Positions 1 through 7,692 of a DNA stretch of 64,000 bases are shown piece by piece. The DNA comes from JADJOM01 sp046327715 (GTDB taxonomy: Bacteria; Gemmatimonadota; Gemmatimonadetes; Gemmatimonadales; GWC2-71-9). Location of the stretch: the NCBI GenBank assembly GCA_046327715.1, contig JAXLXY010000014.1, positions 1 to 64,000 on the forward strand. Direction: 5' to 3'. The translations under genes and the position numbers were made by a program. The notes beneath the pieces were generated by a model. It had not been told where the DNA came from and did no database searches. It worked only from the letters and a program-made list of their open reading frames with translations. The stretch's first letter is position 1, and the number at the start of each line of letters is the position of its first letter.

Positions 1-12
1 TCGCACCGCCCG

Positions 13-42
13 TGGACGGCGCGCGCGACGGCCGGTAGCTTG
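13..42 (+). promoter_or_regulatory. Predicted promoter, TGG-N20-TAGCTTG
   Basis: TGG at 13-15, a 20-base spacer and TAGCTTG at 36-42 precede the lipoprotein gene starting at 105. The layout recurs across the window and resembles the Bacteroidota -33/-7 promoter. Assignment is by pattern only. Confidence 0.45.
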
Positions 43-104
43 GGACCGGTCGCCCGGCACCACGGCGGGCGGCCCGCCAGCCACATGATCCCAGGGGATT
101 CCTC

Positions 105-731
105 ATGTCCTCCCATCCCGCGCCGGAGACCTCGCGAGGCGCACGCCGGCAGTGGGACCTCGCCGCGCGGGTGCTGCTCGGGGCCCTGGTCCTGGCGGGC
201 TGCGGCGAAAGCCAGGGGCCGACGCTCGCGGGAGACCCGTTCCTGCGGATCGTGGTGGATGGCGACACCCTCGGGTCCCTGGTCTCGCAGGTGGGGTGCG
301 GCGACTTCGGAATGACGCTCCTCGTGGCCCAGCTCGATCCGCCGATCCCGGACGCCGACGTGCTCGAGATCCACGTGGCGGACCTGCGGCGCGCCGACCG
401 GTTCACGCTGGGCGACCCGGCCTCCGGCAGCTTTGCGCGCACCCACTTCCTGGGGCCAGCGGGGCTGGCGTACCGCACCGACTCGCTCAGCCCGGGTCAC
501 CTGACGATCAGCGACGTGGACTTCGGCGACAGCCTGGTAGCGGGCCGCTTCGCGTTCCCACTGGTGTCCTATCTCTCGCCCACGATCACCTACCAGGTGT
601 CCGGCGCCTTCCGGCTCGCCCTCGGTCAGCTCTACACTGTGGAGCACCCCGAGGGCACGCCCTGCCAGGCGCCGTCGCATCATGCGCCGGTCCCGCTGGA
701 GTCCCGCCACCAGTGGGAGACCGCACAATGA
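105..731 (+). CDS. Predicted lipoprotein, unknown function
   Basis: Codes for 208 residues. A hydrophobic segment around residues 22-33 ends in the lipobox-like LAGC, which predicts lipid attachment and an envelope location; the N-terminal extension before it is long and Arg-rich. The mature part (GESQGPTL onward) has no motif I recognise and looks like a small beta-rich domain. The ATG at 105 follows AGGGGA, a plausible ribosome site. The stop overlaps the next start as ATGA, so the two genes are probably co-translated. No function is assigned. Confidence 0.7.
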   Translation: MSSHPAPETSRGARRQWDLAARVLLGALVLAGCGESQGPTLAGDPFLRIVVDGDTLGSLVSQVGCGDFGMTLLVAQLDPPIPDADVLEIHVADLRRADRFTLGDPASGSFARTHFLGPAGLAYRTDSLSPGHLTISDVDFGDSLVAGRFAFPLVSYLSPTITYQVSGAFRLALGQLYTVEHPEGTPCQAPSHHAPVPLESRHQWETAQ

Positions 732-1057
732 CCGCCACGCCTCCCGCGCCGAGCCCGGCCCCGCGTCCGCCCCAGTGGCCCTTCGCCCTGGGCGCCGCGG
801 TCCTGCTCGGCCTCCTGGTGTTCCTGACACCCCCGGGTGCCGGGGATGCCGCTCAGGGGACCTCGTTCCTGGTGGGCCACGTGATCGGGGTGGCGATCGG
901 CGCGCTCATCTTCTGCGGAGTGGTGTACGGCGTACTGCGGCTGGCGTCGCGGGGACGGACCCCGCCTGCCTTTCTCACCGTGGCGTTCTGGACCCTCCTT
1001 GTTGTCACCCTGCTCAGCCTGTCCCGGCTGGTCGGTTCGGGGGGCCGCGCGCCGTAG
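728..1057 (+). CDS. Small membrane protein, unknown function
   Basis: Codes for 109 residues: a Pro-rich N-terminus, then three hydrophobic stretches at about residues 18-34, 45-66 and 78-100, consistent with three membrane helices. It starts at the ATG that overlaps the stop of the upstream lipoprotein gene, so the pair is translationally coupled. No family is recognised. Confidence 0.65.
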   Translation: MTATPPAPSPAPRPPQWPFALGAAVLLGLLVFLTPPGAGDAAQGTSFLVGHVIGVAIGALIFCGVVYGVLRLASRGRTPPAFLTVAFWTLLVVTLLSLSRLVGSGGRAP

Positions 1058-1070
1058 GCAGACCCCCGAC

Positions 1071-1101
1071 TGGCGGCGGGACGCCCGCGACCCGTAGCTT
1101 G
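1071..1101 (+). promoter_or_regulatory. Predicted promoter, TGG-N21-TAGCTTG
   Basis: TGG at 1071-1073 and TAGCTTG at 1095-1101, 50 bases before the GTG start at 1152. Same architecture as the other predicted promoters here. Confidence 0.45.
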
Positions 1102-1151
1102 GCAGGAAATCCCGACCAACCCCGAACCCCTGTCACCTCCGGAGACGCCCC

Positions 1152-1589
1152 GTGGCGTACGAAGCCAAGACCAGGGCCACCAAGCTCAGCGTGGCCGCCT
1201 ACCTCGATGGCATCAAGGACCCGGTGCGACGGAAGGACTGCAAGACCCTGGCGACGATCATGAAGCGGGTCACCGGCTGCAAGGCGGTTCTGTGGGGCAC
1301 CAGCATCGTGGGCTTCGACAAGTACCACTACAAGTACGCCAGCGGCCACGAGGGCGACAGCTGCGTCGTCGGCTTCTCCAATCGCAAGGGCGACATCAGC
1401 GTCTACCTGCTTGGCGGCTATGAGTCGGCCACGGCGAAGCGCCTGCTCAAGCGACTCGGCAAGCACAAGACCGGGAAGGCGTGCCTCTACCTGCCCGGGC
1501 TCGCGGGGGTGGACCTCGCCGCGCTGGAGGAACTGATCAGCCACTCGGTGGCCGACACCCGCAAGCGGTACGCGCCAACCTCACAGTGA
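1152..1589 (+). CDS. DUF1801 family protein
   Basis: Codes for 145 residues starting at GTG. The order of features matches DUF1801: an N-terminal helix with the AAYLDGIKDPVRR segment, the WGTSIVGF strand, a central strand pair ending in VVGFSNRKGDISVYL, and a Lys-rich C-terminus with KACLYLPGL. DUF1801 proteins are small cytosolic proteins of unknown biochemical role. It lies 10 bases upstream of the next gene and has its own predicted promoter. Confidence 0.85.
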   Translation: MAYEAKTRATKLSVAAYLDGIKDPVRRKDCKTLATIMKRVTGCKAVLWGTSIVGFDKYHYKYASGHEGDSCVVGFSNRKGDISVYLLGGYESATAKRLLKRLGKHKTGKACLYLPGLAGVDLAALEELISHSVADTRKRYAPTSQ

Positions 1590-1599
1590 GCATGGCGCG

Positions 1600-2004
1600 G
1601 TGAGAGCGCCCGTGGCCGGCGCCAGCGCCCGGTTCGTAGCGCTTGCCCTGGGCACGATCGTGGTGGGCCTCGTGGTGCACCGCGGCGGCCTCCCACTGCC
1701 CGGCACGGCCCGCGACGTCGTCGGTGACGCGCTCTGGGCCATGATGATCGCCTGGTGGGTCGGGGCGATTGTCCCGGCCGCACCGGCGGGGCGCCGGTCC
1801 GGTGCGGCACTCGGGATCTGCGCACTCGTCGAGGCAAGCCAGCTCTATCATGCGCCGCTGCTGGATGGCTGGCGACAGTCTGTCCTCGGCCACCTGGTAC
1901 TGGGCAGCGACTTCGACCCACGGGACCTGGCCGCCTACGCCGCCGGGGTGCTGGCCGCCTGGTTGCTCGAGCGGGCGGCGAGGCCGACCGGGACCGGGAG
2001 CTGA
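1600..2004 (+). CDS. DUF2809-like membrane protein
   Basis: Codes for 134 residues, starting at GTG 10 bases after the DUF1801 stop, so probably co-transcribed. Four hydrophobic segments and the conserved-looking EASQLYHAPLLDGWR and GSDFDPRDLAAYAAG motifs match the DUF2809 (VanZ-like) family of small integral membrane proteins. No activity is established for the family. Confidence 0.75.
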   Translation: MRAPVAGASARFVALALGTIVVGLVVHRGGLPLPGTARDVVGDALWAMMIAWWVGAIVPAAPAGRRSGAALGICALVEASQLYHAPLLDGWRQSVLGHLVLGSDFDPRDLAAYAAGVLAAWLLERAARPTGTGS

Positions 2005-2098
2005 CCGCGGGGCGGCCACGGAAACCGGCGCCGGCGAGCCGCGTACGACCTGAACGGAGTGTCGCCAGCCTGACGACGACGGGGCTCGCCGCGCCCCC

Positions 2099-2458
2099 AT
2101 GGATAACCTGCCGATGACCTTCAAGCCAAAGACCTGGTATCCGATCGCCCTGGTGCTGGGCGTCGCGAACGTCGCGTCGGTGTGGTTCGCGGCGCGCGCC
2201 GCCGAAGCCCCGCACGCCACCCTGCACGCCGCCCTCGGCGCGGCCTTCCTGTGGTGGGCCCGGAAGCTCGAGGCTGAGCGTCGGGCGGGCGAGCCACCGG
2301 CCGCCCCGGCCGCCGAGCCCGTGGCACTCGATCTCGAGGTGGAGCAGCTCCGGCGGCAGCTCGGGGAGGCCGAGGAACGGCTGGACTTCGCGGAGCGGAT
2401 GCTGGTGCAGCTGCGCGACCCGGAGCGCAGCCCACGGCAGCCGGGGAACCAGCCGTAG
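2099..2458 (+). CDS. Membrane-anchored coiled-coil protein, unknown
   Basis: Codes for 119 residues. Two hydrophobic segments (about residues 12-32 and 42-58) are followed by a Pro/Ala-rich linker and a heptad-rich Glu/Leu/Arg tail (residues 80-108) that should form a coiled coil. An ATG at 2114 is an alternative start; neither has a strong ribosome site. No family is recognised, and the protein may be a small scaffold or interaction partner. Confidence 0.5.
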   Translation: MDNLPMTFKPKTWYPIALVLGVANVASVWFAARAAEAPHATLHAALGAAFLWWARKLEAERRAGEPPAAPAAEPVALDLEVEQLRRQLGEAEERLDFAERMLVQLRDPERSPRQPGNQP

Positions 2459-2505
2459 CGTGGTACGAGGCCGGTAAGGTCGGTTCCGCCGGCCGCCGTC
2501 CGTGG

Positions 2506-2512
2506 TAGGTTG
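2506..2512 (+). promoter_or_regulatory. Predicted -7/-10 element TAGGTTG
   Basis: TAGGTTG lies 46 bases upstream of the serine hydrolase start at 2558. A weak upstream element (TTC at 2484-2486) sits 19 bases before it. Confidence 0.4.
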
Positions 2513-2557
2513 CAGGCGCCCGCGCTCACGATTCCCCTCGATCGGTGGACCCTTCCG

Positions 2558-3784
2558 ATGACCCCGCGCCCGACCCTGCCGCACGTCGTGCGGCCCCTCC
2601 ATTCCCTGGCGCTGGCGGGGGTGTGCCTTGCCCTCGCCGCCGGGACCGCGTCCGCCCAGCAGGCCGCCCCGGGCCGTGACTGGCCCACCGCCACGCCGGC
2701 CCGGGTGGGGCTCAACGCCGCGGTGCTCGACTCCATCCACGCCGAGATCAGCGCCGGCCGTTACGGCCTGGTGGACCGGATGCTGGTGATCCGGCACGGG
2801 AAGGTGGCCTATGACCGGTCGTATGTGCAGGACTACGACGCCGCCTACGGCGATTCGGCCCGCACCACCAACGCGCTCAACGCGCTCGACCCGGCAAGCC
2901 CCTACAACTACTTCAACCCGTGGTGGCACCCCTATTACCGCCGCGGCACCCTGCACACCCTGCAGTCCGTGACCAAGACCATCACCTCGGTGATCTTCGG
3001 GGTGGCGGTGACGCGCGGGGACTTCCCCTCCATCGACACGCCGGTGCTGGCCTTCTTCGACACCGCGAAGGTGGCCAACATCGACGACCGCAAGCGCCGG
3101 ATGACGGTGCGCCACCTGCTCACGATGACCGGCGGCATCTCCTGGAACGAGAACCTGCCCTACATCGACCCCAACAACACCGCCAGCCTGCTCGAGGCGA
3201 GCCCCGACTGGGTGCAGTTCACCATCGACCGGCCCATGATGCGGGAGCCGGGCACCGAGTTCAACTACAGCAGCGGGGAGAGCGCGCTGCTGGGCCACGT
3301 CTTCCGGCAGGCCACGGGGATGGACCTGGAGGAGTACGCCGCGCGGTACCTCTTCGGCCCGCTCGGCATCACGCAATGGTTCTGGAAGCGGACCCCCAGC
3401 GGCACCGCCGACACCGAGGGCGGACTCTACCTCGAGGCCGGTGACCTGGCGCGCATCTGGTACCTCTTCCTCCGGGAGGGCGAGTGGAACGGGCGCCGGG
3501 TGGTCTCGCCGGAGTGGGTCAAGGCGTCGGTGACGCCGGCGGTGAGCGTGAGCCCGGCGGCCGGCGCCCCGAAGTACGGCTACCTCTGGTGGCTCTACCC
3601 CGACCCGCTGGATGGCACGAAGTACGTCTGGGGCGGTTCCGGCTTCGGGGGCCAGTGGCCCATGGCATTCCCCGACCTCGACCTGGTGGTGGTGTTCAAC
3701 AGCTGGAACATCCTTCCTGGGCGGGGCGGCCTGCCGATCCGGCAGCTCCGGGAGCGGCTGGCCCGGGCGGTGGTGGGCCGGTAG
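2558..3784 (+). CDS. Secreted beta-lactamase-family serine hydrolase
   Basis: Codes for 408 residues. The start at 2558 gives a clean signal peptide cleaved after ASA before QQA; an in-frame TTG at 2510 is less likely. The class C beta-lactamase/DD-peptidase fold is shown by SVTK (nucleophile Ser137, Lys140), YSS in FNYSSGESALLGH as the YxN equivalent, and GGSGFGGQ in place of the KTG box. The last variant is typical of the 6-aminohexanoate-dimer hydrolase/esterase branch, not of true beta-lactamases. It probably acts in the periplasm on an ester or amide; the substrate cannot be read from sequence. Confidence 0.88.
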   Translation: MTPRPTLPHVVRPLHSLALAGVCLALAAGTASAQQAAPGRDWPTATPARVGLNAAVLDSIHAEISAGRYGLVDRMLVIRHGKVAYDRSYVQDYDAAYGDSARTTNALNALDPASPYNYFNPWWHPYYRRGTLHTLQSVTKTITSVIFGVAVTRGDFPSIDTPVLAFFDTAKVANIDDRKRRMTVRHLLTMTGGISWNENLPYIDPNNTASLLEASPDWVQFTIDRPMMREPGTEFNYSSGESALLGHVFRQATGMDLEEYAARYLFGPLGITQWFWKRTPSGTADTEGGLYLEAGDLARIWYLFLREGEWNGRRVVSPEWVKASVTPAVSVSPAAGAPKYGYLWWLYPDPLDGTKYVWGGSGFGGQWPMAFPDLDLVVVFNSWNILPGRGGLPIRQLRERLARAVVGR

Positions 3785-3874
3785 GCCACGAAAAGCCCCG
3801 GATCACCCATTCGGGTGACGCGCGCCGGGCCGCGCCGTGTTATGCTCTGCGCTCCCCAAACCCAGGAGCAGGGC

Positions 3875-4246
3875 ATGCAGCTCGGTGCATTTTCCATCAG
3901 CCTCGCCGTCAAGGACATCCACGCGTCCATCGCCTTCTACGAGAAGCTCGGGTTCAAGGTCTTCGGGGGAAATCCTGAACGTCGCTGGGCCATCCTCAAG
4001 AACGGCGAGGCCCTGATCGGTGTGTTCCAGGGGATGTTCGACAAGAACATCCTGACCTTCAACCCGGGCTGGGACACCAGCGCGCAGCCGCTGCCCAGCT
4101 TCACCGACGTGCGCGAGCTGCAGCGCCAGCTCAAGGCGCAGGGCGTCACGCTCATGACGGAGGCCGATGAAGGCACCACGGGCCCGGCGAGCTTCGTGGC
4201 CGTGGACCCCGACGGCAACCCCGTGCTGGTGGACCAGCACCGCTAG
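3875..4246 (+). CDS. VOC (glyoxalase/dioxygenase) superfamily protein
   Basis: Codes for 123 residues. The start at 3875 follows AGGAGCAGGG, a good ribosome site; a TATGCTC element at 3841-3847 may be its promoter. The two beta-alpha-beta-beta-beta modules of the VOC fold are visible: SLAVKDIHASIAFYEKLGF, and a C-terminal FVAVDPDGNPVLVDQ strand. Members bind a metal and act on small molecules or confer drug resistance. The metal ligands are not obvious and the substrate is unknown. Confidence 0.85.
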   Translation: MQLGAFSISLAVKDIHASIAFYEKLGFKVFGGNPERRWAILKNGEALIGVFQGMFDKNILTFNPGWDTSAQPLPSFTDVRELQRQLKAQGVTLMTEADEGTTGPASFVAVDPDGNPVLVDQHR

Positions 4247-4280
4247 GCCGCCCTCCCGCATCCCACCCGAGAGGCCCCCC

Positions 4281-4727
4281 ATGCCCTTCGCCGAAGCCAG
4301 CACCACGATCCGCCGAACCCCGGCGGAGCTGTTCGAGCTCCTCGCCGATCCCGCGCGCGCCCCCGACTGGATGGAGTCGTGCGTGGCCCTGGGCCCGGTG
4401 ACCCCCGGGCCACTCGCCTCCGGCACCCGGCTGCACTACACCTACCGCCAGGGCAGCCGGCCGGGCACCATGGAGGGCGAGGTCACGGCGTTCGCCCCGG
4501 CCGCCGCGCTTGCCATGCGCTTCCGGGACCCCAAATTCACCGTGGACGTGCAGCTGCAGCTGCACCCCGTGCCGGAGGGGACGCAGGTGCAGCACGGGAT
4601 CGACATCATCCCCGGGTCGTTCATGGGCCGGCTGATGAGCCCGCTGATCCAGATGGGCAACCGGCGCCAGGTCGCTGGCAACCTGGCTCGCCTCAAGCGC
4701 CTGGCCGAAGGCGGCCCGGCCACCTGA
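4281..4727 (+). CDS. SRPBCC (polyketide cyclase-like) protein
   Basis: Codes for 148 residues. It opens with ASTTIRRTPAELFELLADPARAPDW, the typical first strand and helix of the START/Bet v 1-like SRPBCC fold. It ends with a long C-terminal helix (NRRQVAGNLARLKRLAE). These proteins enclose a hydrophobic ligand cavity. It lies 34 bases after the VOC gene and may share its transcript. A second SRPBCC protein lies at 18290. Confidence 0.82.
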   Translation: MPFAEASTTIRRTPAELFELLADPARAPDWMESCVALGPVTPGPLASGTRLHYTYRQGSRPGTMEGEVTAFAPAAALAMRFRDPKFTVDVQLQLHPVPEGTQVQHGIDIIPGSFMGRLMSPLIQMGNRRQVAGNLARLKRLAEGGPAT

Positions 4728-4788
4728 CCGGACGGCGCGGCCGCCGGCACGGCCGCGCCGCCACCACCTCTCACGCCGGACCCGCGTC

Positions 4789-5355
4789 ATGCCCGTGACC
4801 TTTCCCGCCTGGCTCCGCGCCACCTGGCTCGGCTGGGTGCTCGGCATCCCGTTCGTGATCCTCTTTGCGCTGCTCGGCGAGTCGCTCGGCATCGGCGGGG
4901 CGCAGGTCATGGTGGGGCTCGGCATGGGCGCCGGCGTGGGCCTGCTGCAGGGCCGGGCCCTGCGCGGACTGCTGGGCGGCGCGCTCCCCTGGGCAGCGGC
5001 CACCGCGGTGGGGCTCGCGGTGCCATTCCTCGTGACCGACCTGGCCAGCCTGCGGCACTGGGACCTGGCCTACTCGCTCACCTGGTGCGTGATCAGCGGC
5101 GGGGTGATCGTCGGCGCGTGGCAGGCGCGGCTGCTCCGCGGCAAGGTGCGCGGGCCCGGGTGGTGGGTGGCCGCGAGTGCGGTCGGGTGGGCCCTCACGG
5201 CCCTGACCGCCAGCCATGCCGACCGCCTCAGCCGCGGCGGGACCCTGCGGGGCCTGGGCGGCGCCGCGCTCTACCTGGGCACCATGACGGCGGGCGGCCT
5301 GGTCCTCGGCCTGACCACCGGGGCGGTGATCGCCCGCCTCACCCGGCAGCCCTAG
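4789..5355 (+). CDS. Multi-pass membrane protein, unknown function
   Basis: Codes for 188 residues with about five hydrophobic segments and Gly-rich helices (GGAQVMVGLGMGAGVGLLQG). No catalytic motif and no family assigned. It sits 61 bases after the SRPBCC gene and 8 bases before the next gene, suggesting a small operon. Confidence 0.65.
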   Translation: MPVTFPAWLRATWLGWVLGIPFVILFALLGESLGIGGAQVMVGLGMGAGVGLLQGRALRGLLGGALPWAAATAVGLAVPFLVTDLASLRHWDLAYSLTWCVISGGVIVGAWQARLLRGKVRGPGWWVAASAVGWALTALTASHADRLSRGGTLRGLGGAALYLGTMTAGGLVLGLTTGAVIARLTRQP

Positions 5356-5363
5356 GCCCCCCG

Positions 5364-5759
5364 ATGTTGGAGTGGCTGCAGCGCCTCCTCACCCGGCCGG
5401 CCCCCCCGACCCTCCCGACCATCGCGGCCGATGCCACGGGGATCAGCCTCGCCACCGGCGACGTGAGCCGCGCCATCCCGTGGAGCACCATCCAGCGGAT
5501 CGCGGCGTTCAAGCAGGACCTGGGGACCCACGACCGGATCGTGCTCGCCATCGAGGCCACCCGGTCGAGCGAGGAGCCCGTCGTGCTGTCCGAGGACTGC
5601 CCCGGCTTCGCCGACCTCTTCGGCCAGATGGAGGCGGCTCTCGGCGTCAATCCGGGCTGGTACCTCGAGATCATGATGCCGGCGTTCGAGGCGACGCCAC
5701 GGGTGATCTACCTGCGGGAGGGCGGCACGGCGGGAAGCGACACCGACACAATCGCGTGA
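5364..5759 (+). CDS. Conserved-looking cytosolic protein, unknown
   Basis: Codes for 131 residues, predicted soluble. The N-terminal half resembles a PH-like strand pattern (IPWSTIQRIAAFKQDLGTHD, then VLAIEA and VVLSED), as in proteins with an 'is this value used in the cell' type fold, but I cannot name the family. It ends in an acidic GSDTDTIA tail. It follows the membrane protein gene by 8 bases and precedes the CPBP gene by 20. Confidence 0.55.
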   Translation: MLEWLQRLLTRPAPPTLPTIAADATGISLATGDVSRAIPWSTIQRIAAFKQDLGTHDRIVLAIEATRSSEEPVVLSEDCPGFADLFGQMEAALGVNPGWYLEIMMPAFEATPRVIYLREGGTAGSDTDTIA

Positions 5760-5779
5760 TCGGGACCGTAGGCACCCCC

Positions 5780-6607
5780 ATGCCTGCATCCCGCCCTGGA
5801 GCCTCCCCCGGCGCCTTCCCGGTCCTGCGCCGGGTGGCGCTGTTCTGGATCGCCTACTTCGTCATCCTGTTCCTCGCCTCCATTCCGAGGGGCATGGCCC
5901 CGCCGTCCTGGGCCCAGCTGGTCTGGGGCCTCGTGGCCACGCCGCCACTCCTGGCACTCGCGGTCTTCCTGGCGAGGCGGGAGGTGCCACCGCTGCGCGC
6001 CATCGGGGCATCACCCGGCGGCCGGGACGTGGCACCACTGCTCGGCGGCCTGCTCCTGGGCTTCGCGAGCTACGCCGCGGTCCTGCTCGCGATCTCGCTG
6101 CTGGTGACCCCGATCCGGCTGGCAGCCGCTCCCGCGCCGGCGGCGGGCCCCCTCCTGCTCGCGGTGGGCACGGTCTTTGTCCTCGCCTACATGGAGGAGC
6201 TGGGGTTCCGGGGCTACTCGCTCAGGGCGCTCGAGGGGGTGGTGGGGACGTGGCCGGCGCAGGGTCTGGTGGCGCTGGCGTTCGCGCTGTCGCACTTCGC
6301 GTTCGGGTGGGAATGGAGCCAGGTGCTCTACGGCGTGCTGCCGAGCGCGGTGCTGTTCGGGGCGGTGGCCCACCGGTCGGGGGGGCTGGCCATGCCCACC
6401 GGGGTCCACGCCGCGATGAACCTGGCCCGCGAGGCCACGGGGGAGCGGGGCGATACGCCGCTGTGGACGATCGTGGCGGACGATGGGGCCACCGCGAGCC
6501 TGGCCACGGCGGCGCCGCTGATCGGGCTGGTGGTGACGCTGCTGGTGGCGGCGGCCGTCTGGTGGTGGCCAGCGCGAAGAACGGTGCCGCACCCCGGGAC
6601 GCCCTAG
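5780..6607 (+). CDS. CPBP family intramembrane metalloprotease
   Basis: Codes for 275 residues with about seven to eight membrane helices. All three CPBP/Abi motifs are present: EELGFRG (Glu139, Glu140, Arg144), the second-motif His172 in SHFAFG, and HAAMN (His210, Asn214). CPBP proteins are Rce1-like membrane glutamic/metalloproteases; in bacteria the substrates are mostly unknown, with roles in bacteriocin immunity or membrane protein processing. The intact motif residues suggest it is active. Confidence 0.88.
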   Translation: MPASRPGASPGAFPVLRRVALFWIAYFVILFLASIPRGMAPPSWAQLVWGLVATPPLLALAVFLARREVPPLRAIGASPGGRDVAPLLGGLLLGFASYAAVLLAISLLVTPIRLAAAPAPAAGPLLLAVGTVFVLAYMEELGFRGYSLRALEGVVGTWPAQGLVALAFALSHFAFGWEWSQVLYGVLPSAVLFGAVAHRSGGLAMPTGVHAAMNLAREATGERGDTPLWTIVADDGATASLATAAPLIGLVVTLLVAAAVWWWPARRTVPHPGTP

Positions 6608-6659
6608 GCGTCAATGCACCCGCGGGTGCGTGAGGTCGTGAGATCGGTCGCGCAGGGGG

Positions 6660-6677
6660 TGGCTCCCTCAGGAGCCA
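6660..6677. other. Small inverted repeat after the CPBP gene
   Basis: TGGCTCC and GGAGCCA face each other across four bases, 53 bases after the CPBP stop. A 14-base palindrome GCACCCGCGGGTGC lies just upstream near 6615. There is no T-run, so termination is uncertain. Confidence 0.35.
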
Positions 6678-6704
6678 GGCCGCGGACACCGCGCGGGGCC
6701 CCGG

Positions 6705-6734
6705 TGGCGGACCCGTCTCATGCTGCGTAGGTTG
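6705..6734 (+). promoter_or_regulatory. Predicted promoter, TGG-N20-TAGGTTG
   Basis: TGG at 6705-6707, 20 bases, TAGGTTG at 6728-6734, then the ATG at 6760. A CATAGGAGC ribosome site lies between. Confidence 0.5.
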
Positions 6735-6759
6735 CCACCATCCCTCATAGGAGCCAGCG

Positions 6760-6972
6760 ATGGCAGCAACGCCACGCCGCACGCGGAAAGCCGATCACGG
6801 CGGCCACGCCCCCCCGACAGGCAAGCAGCACGATCATGTCTTCGTGACCATTGGCCCCATCCAGGTCATCCGGATCGGGGAAGGCAAGGGGAAGAAGCGT
6901 GGCGGCCGCGGCAGGAAGCTCTCCCCCGCCGAGGCCAAGAAGCTGCTGGGATGGCTGGTCAAGCAGCTCTAG
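6760..6972 (+). CDS. Small basic protein, unknown function
   Basis: Codes for 70 residues. A His/Arg-rich N-terminus is followed by a short strand pattern (DHVFVTIGPIQVIRIGEGKGKKRGG) and a C-terminal helix (LSPAEAKKLLGWLVKQL). It is strongly basic and could bind nucleic acid. Its own predicted promoter and a GGAG ribosome site support it as a real gene despite its size. Confidence 0.55.
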   Translation: MAATPRRTRKADHGGHAPPTGKQHDHVFVTIGPIQVIRIGEGKGKKRGGRGRKLSPAEAKKLLGWLVKQL

Positions 6973-7060
6973 GCCATTCTCAGAGAGCGGGGACCCGAAC
7001 GCGGGGCGATCGCGGAAACACCGTGTCCGCCCCGGTCGGCCACCCCTGAACGGAACCCTC

Positions 7061-7612
7061 GTGGCCCACCCTGAACTGCGCACGGTGCACGGCCTGCCCG
7101 TCCGCATCCTCAACACCCGCCCCGACATCGACACCGCGCGGGTGGTGGAGCGCCTCTCGGCCGCGCTCGACCTCGTGGCCGCATACGCGCCCCGGGTGTA
7201 CCGGCGGCTTCCCGTGGACCTCGCCGGGTTCGTGGTGGAGCGCTTTGCCTGCCGGGGCGCATACTTCCCCGACACCCGCCTCTGCCTGGTGGAGCTCACC
7301 TTCACGGTGAACCCCGCGCATGGGCTGCCAGAGATCGCGGCGTCGATCGTGCACGAGGCTACCCATGCGCGGGTGGCGACCTGGTGCGGCACCACCCCGC
7401 CCGAGGCGCGGGCCCGGGAGGAACGCCTTTGCCGGCGCGCGGAGCTTGCGTTCGGCCTCGCCGCGCCCGGGGGCGCCGTGGTGGTGGCGCGGGCCCGCGC
7501 CTCGCTCGAGCTGGACGCCGACGGCGTGGCGCCCCGGGTGGACTGGGCGGAAGCGGCGCGCCGCGTGGCGGCGGCGGACGCCGCGGCCCGCCGGCCGGGA
7601 CATGTCGGGTGA
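7061..7612 (+). CDS. Putative zinc metallopeptidase-like (HExxH) protein
   Basis: Codes for 183 residues from a GTG start chosen because the homologous-looking sequence begins there. A single HExxH (IVHEATHAR, about residues 91-99) sits in a predicted helix after a strand ending in VELTFTVNP. A downstream Glu in the EEARL-like helix (ARAREERLCRRAELAF) could be the third zinc ligand. No signal peptide. Family and substrate are not recognised. Confidence 0.6.
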   Translation: MAHPELRTVHGLPVRILNTRPDIDTARVVERLSAALDLVAAYAPRVYRRLPVDLAGFVVERFACRGAYFPDTRLCLVELTFTVNPAHGLPEIAASIVHEATHARVATWCGTTPPEARAREERLCRRAELAFGLAAPGGAVVVARARASLELDADGVAPRVDWAEAARRVAAADAAARRPGHVG

Positions 7613-7692
7613 CGCCGCGGGTTGCCGCATTCATCTGAGGACTGCCTCCGGCGGATGTTCCCCGACCCTCACCCGCTCCCACTGAACCCGTC